In this document: piece by piece, positions 10,200 to 20,790 of the stretch
Layout: each line of letters begins with the position of its first letter
Numbering within the stretch: the stretch's first letter is position 1
Assembly (NCBI GenBank): GCA_035578175.1
Contig: JAQMRL010000012.1
Coordinates: forward strand, 25,335,238-25,399,237
DNA from: Catonia carolina
Lineage: Eukaryota > Arthropoda > Insecta > Hemiptera > Achilidae
Direction of reading: 5' to 3'
DNA length: 64,000 bases
Translations under genes and position numbers: made by a program
Notes under the pieces: model-generated
Seen by the model: the letters and a program-made list of their open reading frames with translations, nothing else
Databases searched by the model: none
Told to the model about the DNA's origin: nothing

Positions 10200-11075
10200 A
10201 CTCCTCTGAGTTTCAGCCATATACCTCGTCCGGAACTTAGTAAATAAAAAATATTTGGTTAATAGTTAGACACCCTTTTCAATCTTTTAGATACATTTTG
10301 AAAATTGTTAAGGAGTAATTCATTTTGTTGCACTATAAATAACACCCCACCGGGTTGGTCTAGAGGTAAAGTCGTCGCCAAAATCAGCTGTTTAACAGCT
10401 GATTTACGGAGATGAAGGTTCCTGGTTCAAATCCTAGTAAAGGTAGTTACTTTTATACGGATTTGAATGCTAGACAGTGGTTACCGGTTTACTTTGATGG
10501 TTGGGGTTCAATTAACCATACTCTCTCAGGAATGGTCGACCTGAGTCTGTACAAGACTACACCTCATTTACACGTCATACACATCATCCTCATCTCATTG
10601 GGTCATGGGGTTGCTTATTGTTCTGAATTGAACAGATTGCAACGTACACAAATTAGGAATTACAAAAAAAAATAAAAAAATAAATAACACCACCGATATT
10701 CAGCCATCTATTTCATCTGGTTTAAGGGTTAAACACCATTTTAATCAATTTAGGGGCATATTTTGGAAATAGTTAAGGGACAATTTTTTAGTTAAACTTT
10801 AGTAACATTTCGACCGAGTTCCAATCATCTAGGTTGTTCAGAACTTAGTAAACGGCAAATATCGGTTTAAAAGTTGAACCCCCTTTTCAACCCTTGAACG
10901 GTTGAATGTTGAAATCGTTTATGATTAACTTTTCTATTTACCCTAAAGGAAATATTTCTCACAAATTTCAGAATTTTACCTATATTTTGCAAGTAGGACA
11001 TTTAGTGTGTGTTAGTCAGTTAATCAGTAAGGGCTTTCCCATTTATAGGCTATACAGATTAGTAGAGTTCCTTGC
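10200..11075 (+). repeat. Dispersed repeat, family D, split by a SINE
   Basis: Blocks beginning with a pyrimidine-purine version of CCGAGTTCCAATCATCTAGG recur inside this stretch (10207, 10690, 10815), each followed by AACTTAGTAAA-like and CCCTTTTCAA-like words, and the end matches 2600-2700. The SINE at 10347-10679 sits inside with a target-site duplication, so it is younger than this repeat. Confidence 0.5.
10347..10679 (+). mobile_element. tRNA-derived SINE (family S1), intact copy
   Basis: A 333 bp insertion flanked by the 12 bp direct repeat ATAAATAACACC (10335-10346 and 10680-10691). Box A is TGGTCTAGAGGT (10356-10367) and box B is GGTTCAAATCC (10424-10434), the internal pol III promoter of tRNA-derived SINEs. 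Between the boxes is a palindrome, AAATCAGCTGTT against AACAGCTGATTT. The 3' end is A-rich. Other copies or pieces: 42496-42772, 43355-43680, 54240-54512 and 61073-61375. Confidence 0.85.
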
Positions 11076-11422
11076 TCATGCAACCTCATTTTGATTTCGT
11101 CTGTTGATACCAGTTCTAATCTAGGCAAAGAACGGCATCTACAGCAAAAGTCACAATGCTTCGGCTACAGAATTGTATGAGGGTCAATTTTGGTAAGTTA
11201 GGAACGATTTTCTTGATTATAGCCAAACAAAATTTTTTTTACAACATACCTAATACTTGAACTAATATTTTACGTAATCGCCGTACAAATTTAATCTTTT
11301 ATTGTACCGTTTTCCCAATTTTGCTATAATAATAATTTATTTATTCCCATAATATTACAAATTGTATAATGTCGCCGACCGGGGCCAACGACACGTAGTA
11401 AAACCTTGTTTGGAAAATTGGT

Positions 11423-11438
11423 GGCCCTGAAAAAGGCC
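11423..11438 (-). other. Histone-mRNA-type 3' stem-loop in LTR copy A
   Basis: On the minus strand: GGCCTTTTTCAGGGCC, flanked by TTAAAC before and ACCAA after. It has a 6 bp stem (one U-G pair), a UUUC loop, a closing U-A pair and a GG...CC base. These are the defining features of the metazoan replication-dependent histone 3' hairpin bound by SLBP. No purine-rich histone downstream element is evident. Confidence 0.6.
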
Positions 11439-11454
11439 GTTTAATTGTGTTGTT

Positions 11455-11470
11455 GGCCCTGAGAAGGGCC
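11455..11470 (-). other. Second histone-type stem-loop in LTR copy A
   Basis: On the minus strand: GGCCCTTCTCAGGGCC, a perfect 6 bp stem with loop UCUC, 16 bp upstream of the first hairpin. The loop departs from the canonical UUUC, so SLBP binding is less certain. Confidence 0.5.
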
Positions 11471-12059
11471 GTTGTTGGTGGAAGCGGCAAGCCGCCGTGG
11501 TAGAAGCGGAGCCCAAAGAGTGACGGTTCGGCTACCGACTTCAGGTCTAGCCTTCCCTCAGCGGCAGTTGGGTCCCAACTGCAGAGTGGCAGTGGTGGTC
11601 TCCAGAGCCCCGCAGTGTCGGTTCGGCGTAGGCCGCCTGCCGATAGCGCGGCCGAGGCGCTTCTCTCCGGGTTGGCGAAGGCTGCCCGGTGCGAGAATGT
11701 AGCGCCCGCTACCTTTAGCGTAGACCACAAAGGTGCGTCCGGTCTAGGCTGGGCTCTTCTTCAGTCGGGAGTTCTCATTTTGGTGTTTTTCTCCGGTTGA
11801 GAGTTGATTGAAAAGTGACTCTCGCTGGCCAGGGCTGTCGCTTAAATCCTTTTCTGGCGAGTCCACTTCATAGTGGGGGGAGGCGCTGTAGGCTCTGCGC
11901 GTCTGCAGCGCTACTCGCGGCAGGTACTTGGACCGTCTGCAGGTGCTAATGTTGGTAGGGTAGTCGGTGACAATAACAAATAAATTACAATAATACAGAA
12001 TTTCTTACAGTAAACTACTATCCTATTACGCTAGAGGTGATGGAAATTATCTCATCCAG

Positions 12060-12725
12060 CTATGGACAAAATCATGTACTAGGATGGGTTCGATGAACTA
12101 AGATTCATCCTAGTACATCCAACCCATCCTAGTATCTTCATCCCATCCTATGGCCTCTGTATACTCAGTTACCGTCAAGTTGTTTAACCAATCACTACCT
12201 CCCTCTTTCACTTCGTCGTGACTTCCATAGCGGTCCCCCCTCAGAAACCCCTTCAGTATGGGAAACAGATGGAAATCACTCGGGCCCAAGCTCGGGCTAT
12301 CTGGCGGATGATCTAAAAGCTTCCATCGAAAATGTCGCAACGAGATCGAATTGAGATTTGAGTTCGTCAGTTACAGCTGAAGGTCGGCCTGAGAGCTCTT
12401 CATCATGAACATTCGTCTGTCCGTAATGAAGCTTCGTTCATCACACTACCACAAACCTTTGTTATTTGTCTGTAATTTTCGATAGATCGCACTACTTTTG
12501 CATTCAAAAAGCGCATTAAACTACGATCCTCACAATGGGCGGGGTCATTAATATTGTCACATATTTTAAGTACTTACAAATAATCTATACACGATTGTAT
12601 TGGCTCGCTCTTAGCGCCAGACTGGCCCAAGATGATTGGAAGGTGAATGACTCAGCAGCAGAGGTGGTGGGGCAAATGCGCGGCTCGTCAGATCAAAACG
12701 TTCTTTACTTTCTGAATGACCCTCG
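12060..12725 (-). mobile_element. mariner relic with internal deletion
   Basis: The right end is a mariner-type terminal repeat read inward on the minus strand (GAGGGTCATTCAGAAAGTAA) next to TA at 12726-12727. The minus strand then gives transposase N-terminal pieces (LMRFLNAK, IENYRQITKVCGS, VHDEELSGRPSAVTDELKS) and, after a deletion of the catalytic centre, a C-terminal piece with DHPPDSPSLGPSDFHLFPIL (third catalytic Asp), ending near 12110. I could not find a matching left terminal repeat. Confidence 0.7.
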
Positions 12726-12749
12726 TACTTTATTTTTTTATTAGTATTG

Positions 12750-12960
12750 ATATTTATATGCTTATTCCATATTACTGGATGCATGTAATATGTAATGACT
12801 ATTCTTCCTTTTCCCAGTTTGCTGTTAATATCATCCTTTAATGTGATATTCTGCGTTTCAATAAATTCCAGATATTTAAATTTGTCGGTACTCTTAATTG
12901 CTAAATTACCTTAAAGTTCTATTTTTCTAGAAGGTTGTTCTATGACTATCAGATATCCTG
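12750..12960 (-). pseudogene. RTE-like LINE fragment
   Basis: The minus strand reads GNLAIKSTDKFKYLEF, then ETQNITLKDDINSKLGKGRI. This resembles the RTE-class segment after the RT catalytic motif (...F-K-Y-L-G-x-x-I-x-x-x-G...). Only about 60 codons remain. Confidence 0.45.
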
Positions 12961-13539
12961 TTTACCGAGAGTTGATCTCTAAGCCTGCTTTTCAAAGATT
13001 ATTCGTTTCTCCGTTACGTATGACACAATTAAATTTACGCCACGCAAAGTGGCAACTGATATCATTTCTGAAAAATATTCCAATGATTTTTGGTAGCATG
13101 TGGTTAGGGGGCGGCACAACTTATCCGTCAGAAGAGAAACTTCAGTTATCTAGAAAATTTAGCGGATTTTTAGCGAAAGTACAAAAATATTATTTTCTCT
13201 CGGGTAATTACCTTTTTCTTCTACCCTTTCGATCGCATTAGTGAAAAGTCAAAAATATTAATTTCTTAGGTATCACTTCAAAAATACGCATAGGTTTTTG
13301 AGGAAGAATTGGAATGCTATTGTCACATAAAGGGGTTGGACAATGGTAAACCGCTGATATGTTATGTATTTGGGTTGTAGTATTTTGACAATAGCAGCGA
13401 CTATTCATGCTTATCACTATTTATTCGAGTTCTAGTTCTTATTATTTTATGAGTCTTTTTTTATTTATTTATGGGAGGTATCAATTATTGATTATAATGA
13501 GGTATCTGAGATTTTATGTTTTCTGTGCTCCTGTATGGT

Positions 13540-13905
13540 GTAGAGTCCTTGACTTCAGGATAAAGCCGTCACAAGAAAACTGGAGGCATTTGAGATGTGG
13601 CTGTATTGTGTTCAAACGAATATTGAGGGTCCATGGACTGTTCGGATGCCAAATATAAAGTTTCTCAGAATAATGAAGAAAGACGTAGAAGTTATTTTCA
13701 CCATAAAGTGTAAGAAGCTTCAATATTTTGAACGTATGCGGAATGACTAATAATTTCGTGAAAAATATATATAATATGACCTGACAGAGGAAGATGTCGT
13801 AACTTCAAAATGTGAGAATTTTATTTTGAAAACCGTACAAAACCTGTTTCGCAGTGCAAAGATCAAAGTGAGAAAGTTATTCGCCAACATTTGGAACGAA
13901 TAGGA
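13540..13905 (+). pseudogene. RTE-like LINE, C-terminal region
   Basis: Frame pieces on the plus strand: RKLEAFEMWLYCVQTNIEG, EVIFTIKCKKLQYFERMRND, and LFRSAKIKVRKLFANIWNE. They match in order the conserved tail of RTE-class ORFs (E-A-F-E-M-W-x-x-R-R-I-L-R ... I-K-x-R-K-L-x-Y-F-G-H-x-x-R-N ... ). Several stops and frameshifts. Confidence 0.65.
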
Positions 13906-13949
13906 ACTTGAAGAAGAAGACAATATTATTGCTCGTATTACTAGTACCC

Positions 13950-15200
13950 TCTTTTGTTATTATTTTGTTTATTTATTTATTTTATTTAGTAAAATATAGC
14001 TACATTAAAATTATAATTCATGACTATACTAAGCTATGTACAATATTTTAAACCAAATATACTTATACGCAAAAACTCTTCTTCACAAAGAGTTCTGTCC
14101 GCGCATAGGAGTATACAGAACAAAAATATTAATTCACTTAAATACTTATAACTACTATAAAATTACTAAGTTAAATTACTACTGGTAGCTATATTATAAT
14201 GGCGATATTATAATTTTTATTTTATAACTATAACTACTTTACAATAATAGCCTATATTTTAACTAACACAACGTAAATATTTTAACTTTATACGAAATTA
14301 ATTCAATAAATGAGCATAAAGAGACAGTTAAACTGTCGCAAAGAGAAAATTAAAAACTTATAAAACAGTTATTTTAAGACCTGAAAAAGTCTCTCAAGTT
14401 CTTGCTCACAGATCGATATTATATGATATTTTAGTTTATATTTTAATGGATGTGGTGACATAATACTGTGTATATGGGGTGGAAGTACGTTAACGAAGCG
14501 CCTCTCAAAATAGAGAAATGACTTCTGAAAAAATGTACTATCTGGTTTTCTAGTCTTAATTTTTCCAGCGTTCCTAGTACCATAATTGATTTTATTGGGA
14601 TCAATTATTACTTCACGGTTACCACAAGCCCAGAAGAATTGTATCAGAACCTTGAAAACAAATAAATGCCTTAAAGGAAGGACTCCAAATTCCTGGAACA
14701 GGCTCATACGATCGCACTTTTTTTAACCATTAATAGTGTACAGAAAAGATTTTTGTAGATTAATCACAGATTTAATGTGAGTAATGTATGTACTACCCCA
14801 ACATACAATTCCATACGACAACCGTGAGTGTGTACAAGAAGAAAATAAATTTGCTTCAATAAAGGTCTGGGACACATGTATTGTAAATGATAAAACCTAT
14901 GTAGGAGAAGACGTAAGTATTTTTTGAGATTTAAAACATGCGCTTTCCACAGAAGATCATCCTCAACTAGAAGTCCAAGATATTTAACCTTATTTGATTG
15001 TTTTATTAACCCACAATTACACACATTAGAAGAACATTCCACTTCATGATATTGCAGTGGTGGGTCAAAAACGAAAGACCGTGAAAGACTAAAATTAAGG
15101 TAAACAGTTTTTTTTAGATTTAAATTCAACTTATTAAAACGAAACCAAAGTGCCAATAGCTGAAGATCATGTTGCATATGGTTGTTCAAAATATCCACGC
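13950..15200 (-). mobile_element. Jockey/CR1-like LINE, 5'-truncated
   Basis: Minus-strand frames cover the end of the reverse transcriptase (KTVYLNFSLSRSF, KVKYLGLLVEDDLLWKAHV at about 14950-15120) and the region beyond (LFQEFGVLPLRHLFVFKVL at about 14660-14707, ending at 14369). About 400 bp of AT-rich 3' UTR follow to a (TAAA)-like tail near 13960. The RT catalytic YADD is absent because the copy is truncated near 15200. Confidence 0.75.
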
Positions 15201-15509
15201 TTTCTGCCCCATATGAGATATTTATATTTCTAGGATAAATTATATACTTAGGTATATAAACAGCCGGGTCTTTTTTCGGGGATCTTAGTATTGTTCAAGG
15301 TATTATATAAGAAGCGCCGGTGGTTTCAAACAGTGTTACTCAATTGTATTTTTTATAATGACTTGGTGAACCGGTGGTATGTATAATATAATAGTGTGTG
15401 TGCAAACAGGTATTATTCAAAGCTTGTATTCATGAAAAAAAATATTTAGGTTGTATATGGGTGACATTTTAATTTTAGTGAAGATTTGGTTGGGCTTTAC
15501 GTTTGTAAC

Positions 15510-15597
15510 AAGATGTAATAAATCTTGTATAACATGTTAAATTGTAATTATAATTTATTTTAATTAGATCCCGAAAGAACCTAAATATAGTGTTACA
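15510..15597 (+). repeat. LTR 3'-end fragment
   Basis: TGTAATAAATCTTG ... TTAATTAGATCCCGAAAGA ... ending GTGTTACA near 15597. The AATAAA-to-AGATCCCGAAA layout matches the end of the solo LTR at 19820-20534. The upstream half of the LTR is not recognisable. Confidence 0.45.
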
Positions 15598-16089
15598 GTG
15601 TGCCTTGGTTTACAGGAGTCACCTACTCTCTTTACATTCCATACGTGCATGAGGTGAATGAGCAAATGTTTACTTTTCCGATTTATTTTTAGGAACAACG
15701 TTCCCAAATTTCAGCTCTAGTAAAATTCTCAACTCGAGTGATAGTAAATTAATACATATGTGACTCAGTCACTGAGCGTGTTCAGAATTTTCTATACTTA
15801 TTTTATATTGATAGTACTTTTGTAGCTCAGTCGTAATAAGTTGAAAAAGGTTTACGTGTTAAATATATGTTTACGTGTTAAAATATGATTAGTCGTGTCA
15901 AGCAATTTTTAAAAATATGCGATTTACTACGTTTACATGCTCATATATGTACACACACAAACATGCGGGCGCACACACATGCATACGTAATCATAAAAAC
16001 AGATAGACAGATATATACAAAACACACACACATCAATTCAGTCAATATTAGACAGTATCAAGTCAATATTATAATATGGAGTTATAGCT

Positions 16090-16440
16090 TGGTGTGGTGC
16101 ATTTTCTACAACTTTGTGATCTGTAATTAAGATGCAAAGAGAGATTTTAAGGATAATTTTTAGGAAGACTCCAATCCTTCCTGCTCAGTCCCTATTTCAA
16201 GACTTTGGTGTTCTCAGTATAAAAAATATTTGTAGGAAAACAGTTAGTAGGCCTACTTCTTTACACATGTTTTATAACTGTAAAAAAATATATTTCTTTT
16301 TTTAGAGTATAATTATGGCACAAGCAAGATTGAGGCTGGATTGGCCATGAGAGTGAAACGAAATGCGTCAGGAGGTCAAAGAGTGTTTGATTATGTGGCA
16401 CCAAAAGGTTTTATTTTTTACCTCCTGACACACACTTATG
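16090..16440 (+). pseudogene. Jockey-like LINE, C-terminal end of RT ORF
   Basis: MQREILRIIFRKTPILPAQ then SLFQDFGVLSIKNI matches the post-RT block (K-R-x-L-R-x-I...L-F-x-x-x-x-V-L-x-I-x-x-I). After a frameshift comes EYNYGTSKIEAGLAMRVKRN, matching the H-N-Y-x-T-R block near the protein end. The 3' UTR fades near 16500. Confidence 0.6.
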
Positions 16441-16499
16441 TAAATTACTTTTTATTGCAACGATTGGTGTTATTATTACATTTGGACTTAAAAAGTACT

Positions 16500-17311
16500 T
16501 GGTTAGTCAGAAAGTAGGTTGAGTTCATCCACGGATCGGTTGGGGTAGGTCTCCCGATCAAATTTTATAGTTGAAATTTTATTTTATAATTAAAATAATT
16601 GTGTAGTTTAGAATTATCAAGATTATTGCAAATAAGAGCATTAATTTGTAATTTATTACTTATTTATAAGCTATTGACTAAATTGTAAATAGCTTATTGT
16701 TAGGCATTATTTGGTCACTTTTGTTTCCTGATCTTTAACTATTCCATATTTAGGAAAGTAATTTCTGTTCAGTTAACTAAGAAATTTGTATATATAAATA
16801 TATTGTACTTTATAAAATAGAAATAAATAGAAAAAAATTCTAAAACCTGTTTTTTTGGAATCAGAGGGTTTTAAAAACGTATATTTTCGTTGATGAAGTA
16901 CTCTCGTCATGAAGTCAATAATTTCCTTCATTAATTTTCTCCAATTTCCTCAAAGACTAAACACAAAAACTGATACTATTAATTAATCCTTCAAAAAATG
17001 TCATACTAATTATTTTTAAAATCAATATAAATATCAAAAAGGTTTGTCAAAAATCAAAAAGTATAGTAATATAACATTTTTAACGGGTTTATTTTTATTA
17101 TAATTTGTTTAGTTTATACAATGTGTTTAGTATCCATTTCCACTTGAATAATATTGATCTCCGTATGTACGACGATTTTGTATCTCAGTATTCCTAAAAA
17201 CAAAATTATTTTGTGTGAAAAAATCGCCTGCTTAAAAACATAACCTTTCAAAAAAATACGTCCTCAAAATTGTGAAAATATCATCAATGTTATTAAAAAA
17301 TTTTTTTTTTG
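16500..17311. other. AT-rich sequence without recognised features
   Basis: AT-rich intron sequence of gene C. I see no open frame, splice pair or repeat terminus between the LINE relic and the Helentron-like copy. Confidence 0.3.
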
Positions 17312-19108
17312 AAAAATCTGGTGTGACACACTCTAACGAGTTTCTTTTGCCAATGTTATTAATGAATATATATAACCTATGTTTAATCATTAGTAAATAA
17401 TGTAAAATTAAAAACGTAACCTAATTTTAATCATTAGGGAATGCCGCAAATGAAAATCTATCTCTGAAGGAAGTAAATAAGCGGAAACTTACTAGCATAT
17501 TGACGCTGTTGCCGGTGAAATAGTCAGCGGTTTTGTTGCCGCGACAGAATCGCAATGAATATTATTGCAACAGCAGTCTGAAAGCAACCGCAAGTGGAGC
17601 TGTCAGTTCGACGACAAAAACGCAGTAGTAAAAATGTCTTCACCGAGAAAAGATCTCTTAGCCTGCTTGCTATTACTGTAGGGTCTTCCTATTCAAAATT
17701 TAAGGAAAATAGGAGGTTTGGAGTTCATCCATTAAATACCGTACGTTTATAGGAAGGCCAATACCACACACTGTTGAGTATTTAAAGAAACGACGAAGAA
17801 ATATTTTCCGTATTTCCGTATGAGTATAACATCATTTTCGGAACTATTGTCTATTTTGGAAGATGTTATTGTAAAGCAGGACACAAGGTTTAAATTATCT
17901 ACATCGTCAGAAGAACGACTAGCTGTTTAAAGTAAGCCAGTTAGGGGTTGGAGTCAACAATTTATAGGAAGGCCAATACCACACACTGTTGAGTAGTTTA
18001 AGAAACGACGAAGAAAATTTTTTCCGTATTTCCGTATGAGTATAATATCATTTTCGGAACTATTGTACTATTATCCACATCGTCAGAACGACTAGCTGTT
18101 TAAGGTAAGCCAGTTAGGGGTTGGGGTCAACAAGTAGCGACAAGAACGTTGTATTTGACTGCTCCATTTGATAACATAGTTGCGGTTTCTGTCCACAGCG
18201 ACAGAACCACAACCTGCGGCTGTTGAAAATTGACCGCAGCGAAGAACCGCTGAATTTGGCAGTTTCTATTTAATTCAACGCGTTACATAAAATTTTCCAG
18301 TTGCTGTATTCTGTCTTGGCGACGATACCAGTGAATATGTTAACGGCCCAAACTAGGCCTAGCAGAAAAAAATGCTTGACATAAAAGCTGTAAAATGTAT
18401 TTCCTATAACTTTTATTAGTGTACACAATAATTTTCTCGTTAAATACATACCAAGGCCGCAATCATAAAAAATTCCCACTTTTTTTACCGAATTCCATGA
18501 GCACAATATAGAAAATCATTAATTGACACTAAAATAAGCGTTGTAGAAAATATAATCGGAAAAGTAACAGATTTTTTAAATTTTACAAATTTGAACATTG
18601 TTGGTTTTACCCTAAAATGGGTATAAAGTCCACATCCTAGAAAAACTTTTTTTACAATAAGAGTACAGCTACAAAAAAGTTTAACAGACATAACTCTCAC
18701 CCTATCTTGTAAACTATGAAAATGTAGTAAATGCGAAGATTTAAAAAAAAGTCGCAGTAACCGTTTCTGAGAAAATTTTAAAAAATGTGTAAAAGTAGTA
18801 AACTAGTACTTCTGGTTAACTGATTTTGATGAAAATTTTTATGTTGCATCCCCTTTTGTCGGGTACTTAATTTTAAGTTTTAATTTTAAAGTTTTTACAA
18901 TATTCCATTCGTGACTAATTTTGTTCACACATGTGCGCTACGCATGCACACATACACGGCTTAAAATCATATTGGCTAAAACCATGTATTTTTTAGGTTC
19001 AGGGGCCTGAAAAAGTGTACTTTCGGTGAAAAATCATGTTTGGAAATTCGATATGAAAACAATATTTTCTTTCACTATAGATTCATATACCCGAAGAATA
19101 AGTAAAAA
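17312..19108 (-). repeat. Helentron-like (HINE) repeat interrupted by a Harbinger relic
   Basis: On the minus strand the 5' end is at about 19108 (GTAAAAA side) and the 3' hairpin region (AAAAATCTGGTGTGACACAC) at about 17312. Family landmarks appear in order: TTGGCTAAAACCATG, TTCAGGGGCCTGAAAAAG, ATTGACACTAAAATAAGCG. The middle is replaced by foreign sequence (about 17480-18265). Its outer 5' end lies only 9 nt inside the intron that follows gene C exon 2. Confidence 0.7.
17480..18265 (+). mobile_element. PIF/Harbinger-like relic with an internal tandem duplication
   Basis: Broken plus-strand frames give YFPYFRMSITSFSELLSILE and DVIVKQDTRF, then STSSEERLAV, the conserved N-terminal part of insect PIF/Harbinger transposases. 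A segment is repeated in tandem (17746-17960 and 17961-18133, period 215). The outer parts are GC-richer and carry imperfect inverted repeats around CAGCGGTTTTGTTGC. No DDE region remains. Confidence 0.65.
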
Positions 19109-19117
19109 GGTACTTAC

Positions 19118-19465
19118 ATATTTGCAGACTGTCCGATCGGATTCGCCTGAATTAAAGGGTAGTACCCATTATGTAAGTATGGACGTGGTGCTCCACTCAA
19201 TCCTCCAACTGGTGTAGCCAATGAATAAGGCTGGTGAGATAGCGAGCGTTGTGCAGCATTGATACTAAGGTTTAGGTTGTTGATGAAACTCCAGTAGAAT
19301 TCCAATGGAGGAAGGAACTTAGGATTGTAGTTATTATCTGGATCAACACCCCTTTGTAACTCATGGTAAATTCCTATCAAACCATCTGTTACATTATTAA
19401 AACCAGGTGTAAATTCGAAAGTCGATCGGTTGAAGGTCTCCGTTGCAGATGACAGGTTCATGTAA
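19118..19465 (-). CDS. Gene C, exon 2 (unknown secreted protein), largest exon
   Basis: Minus-strand exon of 348 nt between acceptor GTGTTTTCAG (above 19465) and donor GTAAGTACC (below 19118). The leading T completes the TG of exon 1 to Cys. The codons then read YMNLSSATETFNRSTFEFTP, and later IGIYHELQRGVDPDNNYNPK, LEFYWSFINNLNLSINAAQ and GAPRPYLHNGYYPLIQANP, ending in AT. Asn-X-Ser/Thr sites (NLS, NRS, NVT, NLS) fit a secreted glycoprotein. It is rich in Pro, Asn and Tyr and has no Cys beyond the junction. I recognise no domain. Other frames have stops. The upstream intron is 19.2 kb and the downstream one 9.9 kb. Confidence 0.8.
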
Positions 19466-19819
19466 CTGAAAACACATATTTAATGTGTGCATCAAATTCA
19501 ACGCTAATCCCTCGGAAGTTAATCCTATCGCTAAAAATCTGATGTGAAATATGCATAAGACTTTGTCGTGGCAGTGTAAAGAATTTAAAATTTAACCATG
19601 AGTGAATGACGCTAAATGAAATTCAACTTTCATTCGACTTTTTCATGAACAAAATCACTAACTGACCCACCGCAGAAAAAATTATTGAATTAAAAGTTGT
19701 AGATATATTTATTTCACATAACTTTTATTATTTTGTAATTAAATTTAATATTATTTAATTTTAAATATAACTTTTTCCCGATAAGGGATGTACCAAATTC
19801 GTAATTATTTTTAATATAT

Positions 19820-20534
19820 TGTGGCAATATATAAAGGGAATGTGTGTTGGAGAATTTTCGAGGAGGACCGAGATTTTAAAATTTCAACAAAAATAATAAG
19901 AGTAATAAATAGGTTTCCAAGAAATAGTTATAAATTAATGGTTGTATAGCACAAGTAGACCTGTCTATTATTGTTGCATAACTATTGTGAAAGAGTCGGG
20001 TGGGTACCTAGTTAGACAATTGGCCTTTCTGTAACACTTTTATTCAATTTTAATTTGTTTACAGTTGTTAAGATTTATCTAGAAGCCGTCAGAAGTATTT
20101 TTGTATTTTTATTATTGTATCGAAAATCTCTCTTTCTCGAAATCTCCATTAGCCCACCTGTATAAACAGCCAGTTTGTTTACGGTAAGTTTTAGTTTCGT
20201 TTTGTCTGAGATTCAGTGAGCGAACTGCATAGTGCGTGTAACAGTGCGTTAGAACAGGTCAACGTTACTGTAAGTTACTGTCTGTTGTTTAACGTTTATT
20301 TATTCTGTATCACTTTTGTAAATAGTATTTAGTAAATTGGTTAAGTTTATTTATTGTTATTAGTTAATTGGAACTACTTGTTATTTATTAGGCCTAATTG
20401 TAGTTTACTTGTAAATTTTAGTCAATTTATTAATTGTAATTTTTAGTTGTAATAAATACTTGAATTTTAAACTTTAGTGTGTTAATATTTAATTTTCCCA
20501 GATCCCGAAACGGACCTTACAAATAAGTGCCACA
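19820..20534 (+). mobile_element. Solo LTR, family L2
   Basis: Ends TGTGGCA (19820) and TGCCACA (ending 20534) are inverted, and the flanks carry the 4 bp duplication ATAT. Inside, in the plus orientation, are TATAAA (20161), an initiator-like TCAGT (20213) and AATAAA (20451), and the end reads AGATCCCGAAACGGACC. Related 3'-end pieces occur at 7881-7921, 15510-15597, 25910-25972 and 60509-60555. No internal retrotransposon region adjoins it, so it is a solo LTR. Confidence 0.75.
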
Positions 20535-20790
20535 ATATTGTACGTTGTTTTATTATAGGATGTCCCGATATTAATTCTAAATCTTTCCAAAAGCGTAAGG
20601 TTGCTTTTTAAGTCTGCAAGTTATAAGGCGTTTGAGACAAAACAAGATATACCATTAATTGTAAACTAAAATATTGAATTATTATTATTATTAAAATATA
20701 TATCGTACACTGTAAATTATTGTTGTTCCTGAAACCTAAAGAAAACAATTATAGTGAATCTACATAATTTTCTTATGTGGTATAAATATA

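Larger units (their letters stand above)
11370..11972 (-). mobile_element. GC-rich solo LTR, family L1 copy A
   Basis: The ends are the inverted pair TGTCGCCGAC (11370) and GTCGGTGACA (ending 11972), flanked by the 4 bp direct repeat ATAA (11366-11369 and 11973-11976). TG...CA ends with a 4 bp duplication fit a solo LTR of a Ty3/gypsy-like element. It is strikingly GC-rich against its AT-rich surroundings. The minus orientation is chosen because copy B (28196-28806) has a TATA box that way. Two histone-type hairpins lie near its downstream end. The 129-codon minus-strand frame here crosses both hairpins and looks non-coding. Confidence 0.75.

Noticed and set aside
11341..11730. 129-codon minus-strand frame near histone-type hairpins, considered as a histone gene
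   Set aside because: No histone fold sequence can be read in any frame, and the segment has LTR ends with a target duplication.
12942..13241. 99-codon plus-strand frame
   Set aside because: No domain, flanked by RTE relics on both sides, no splice or promoter signals. Likely chance.
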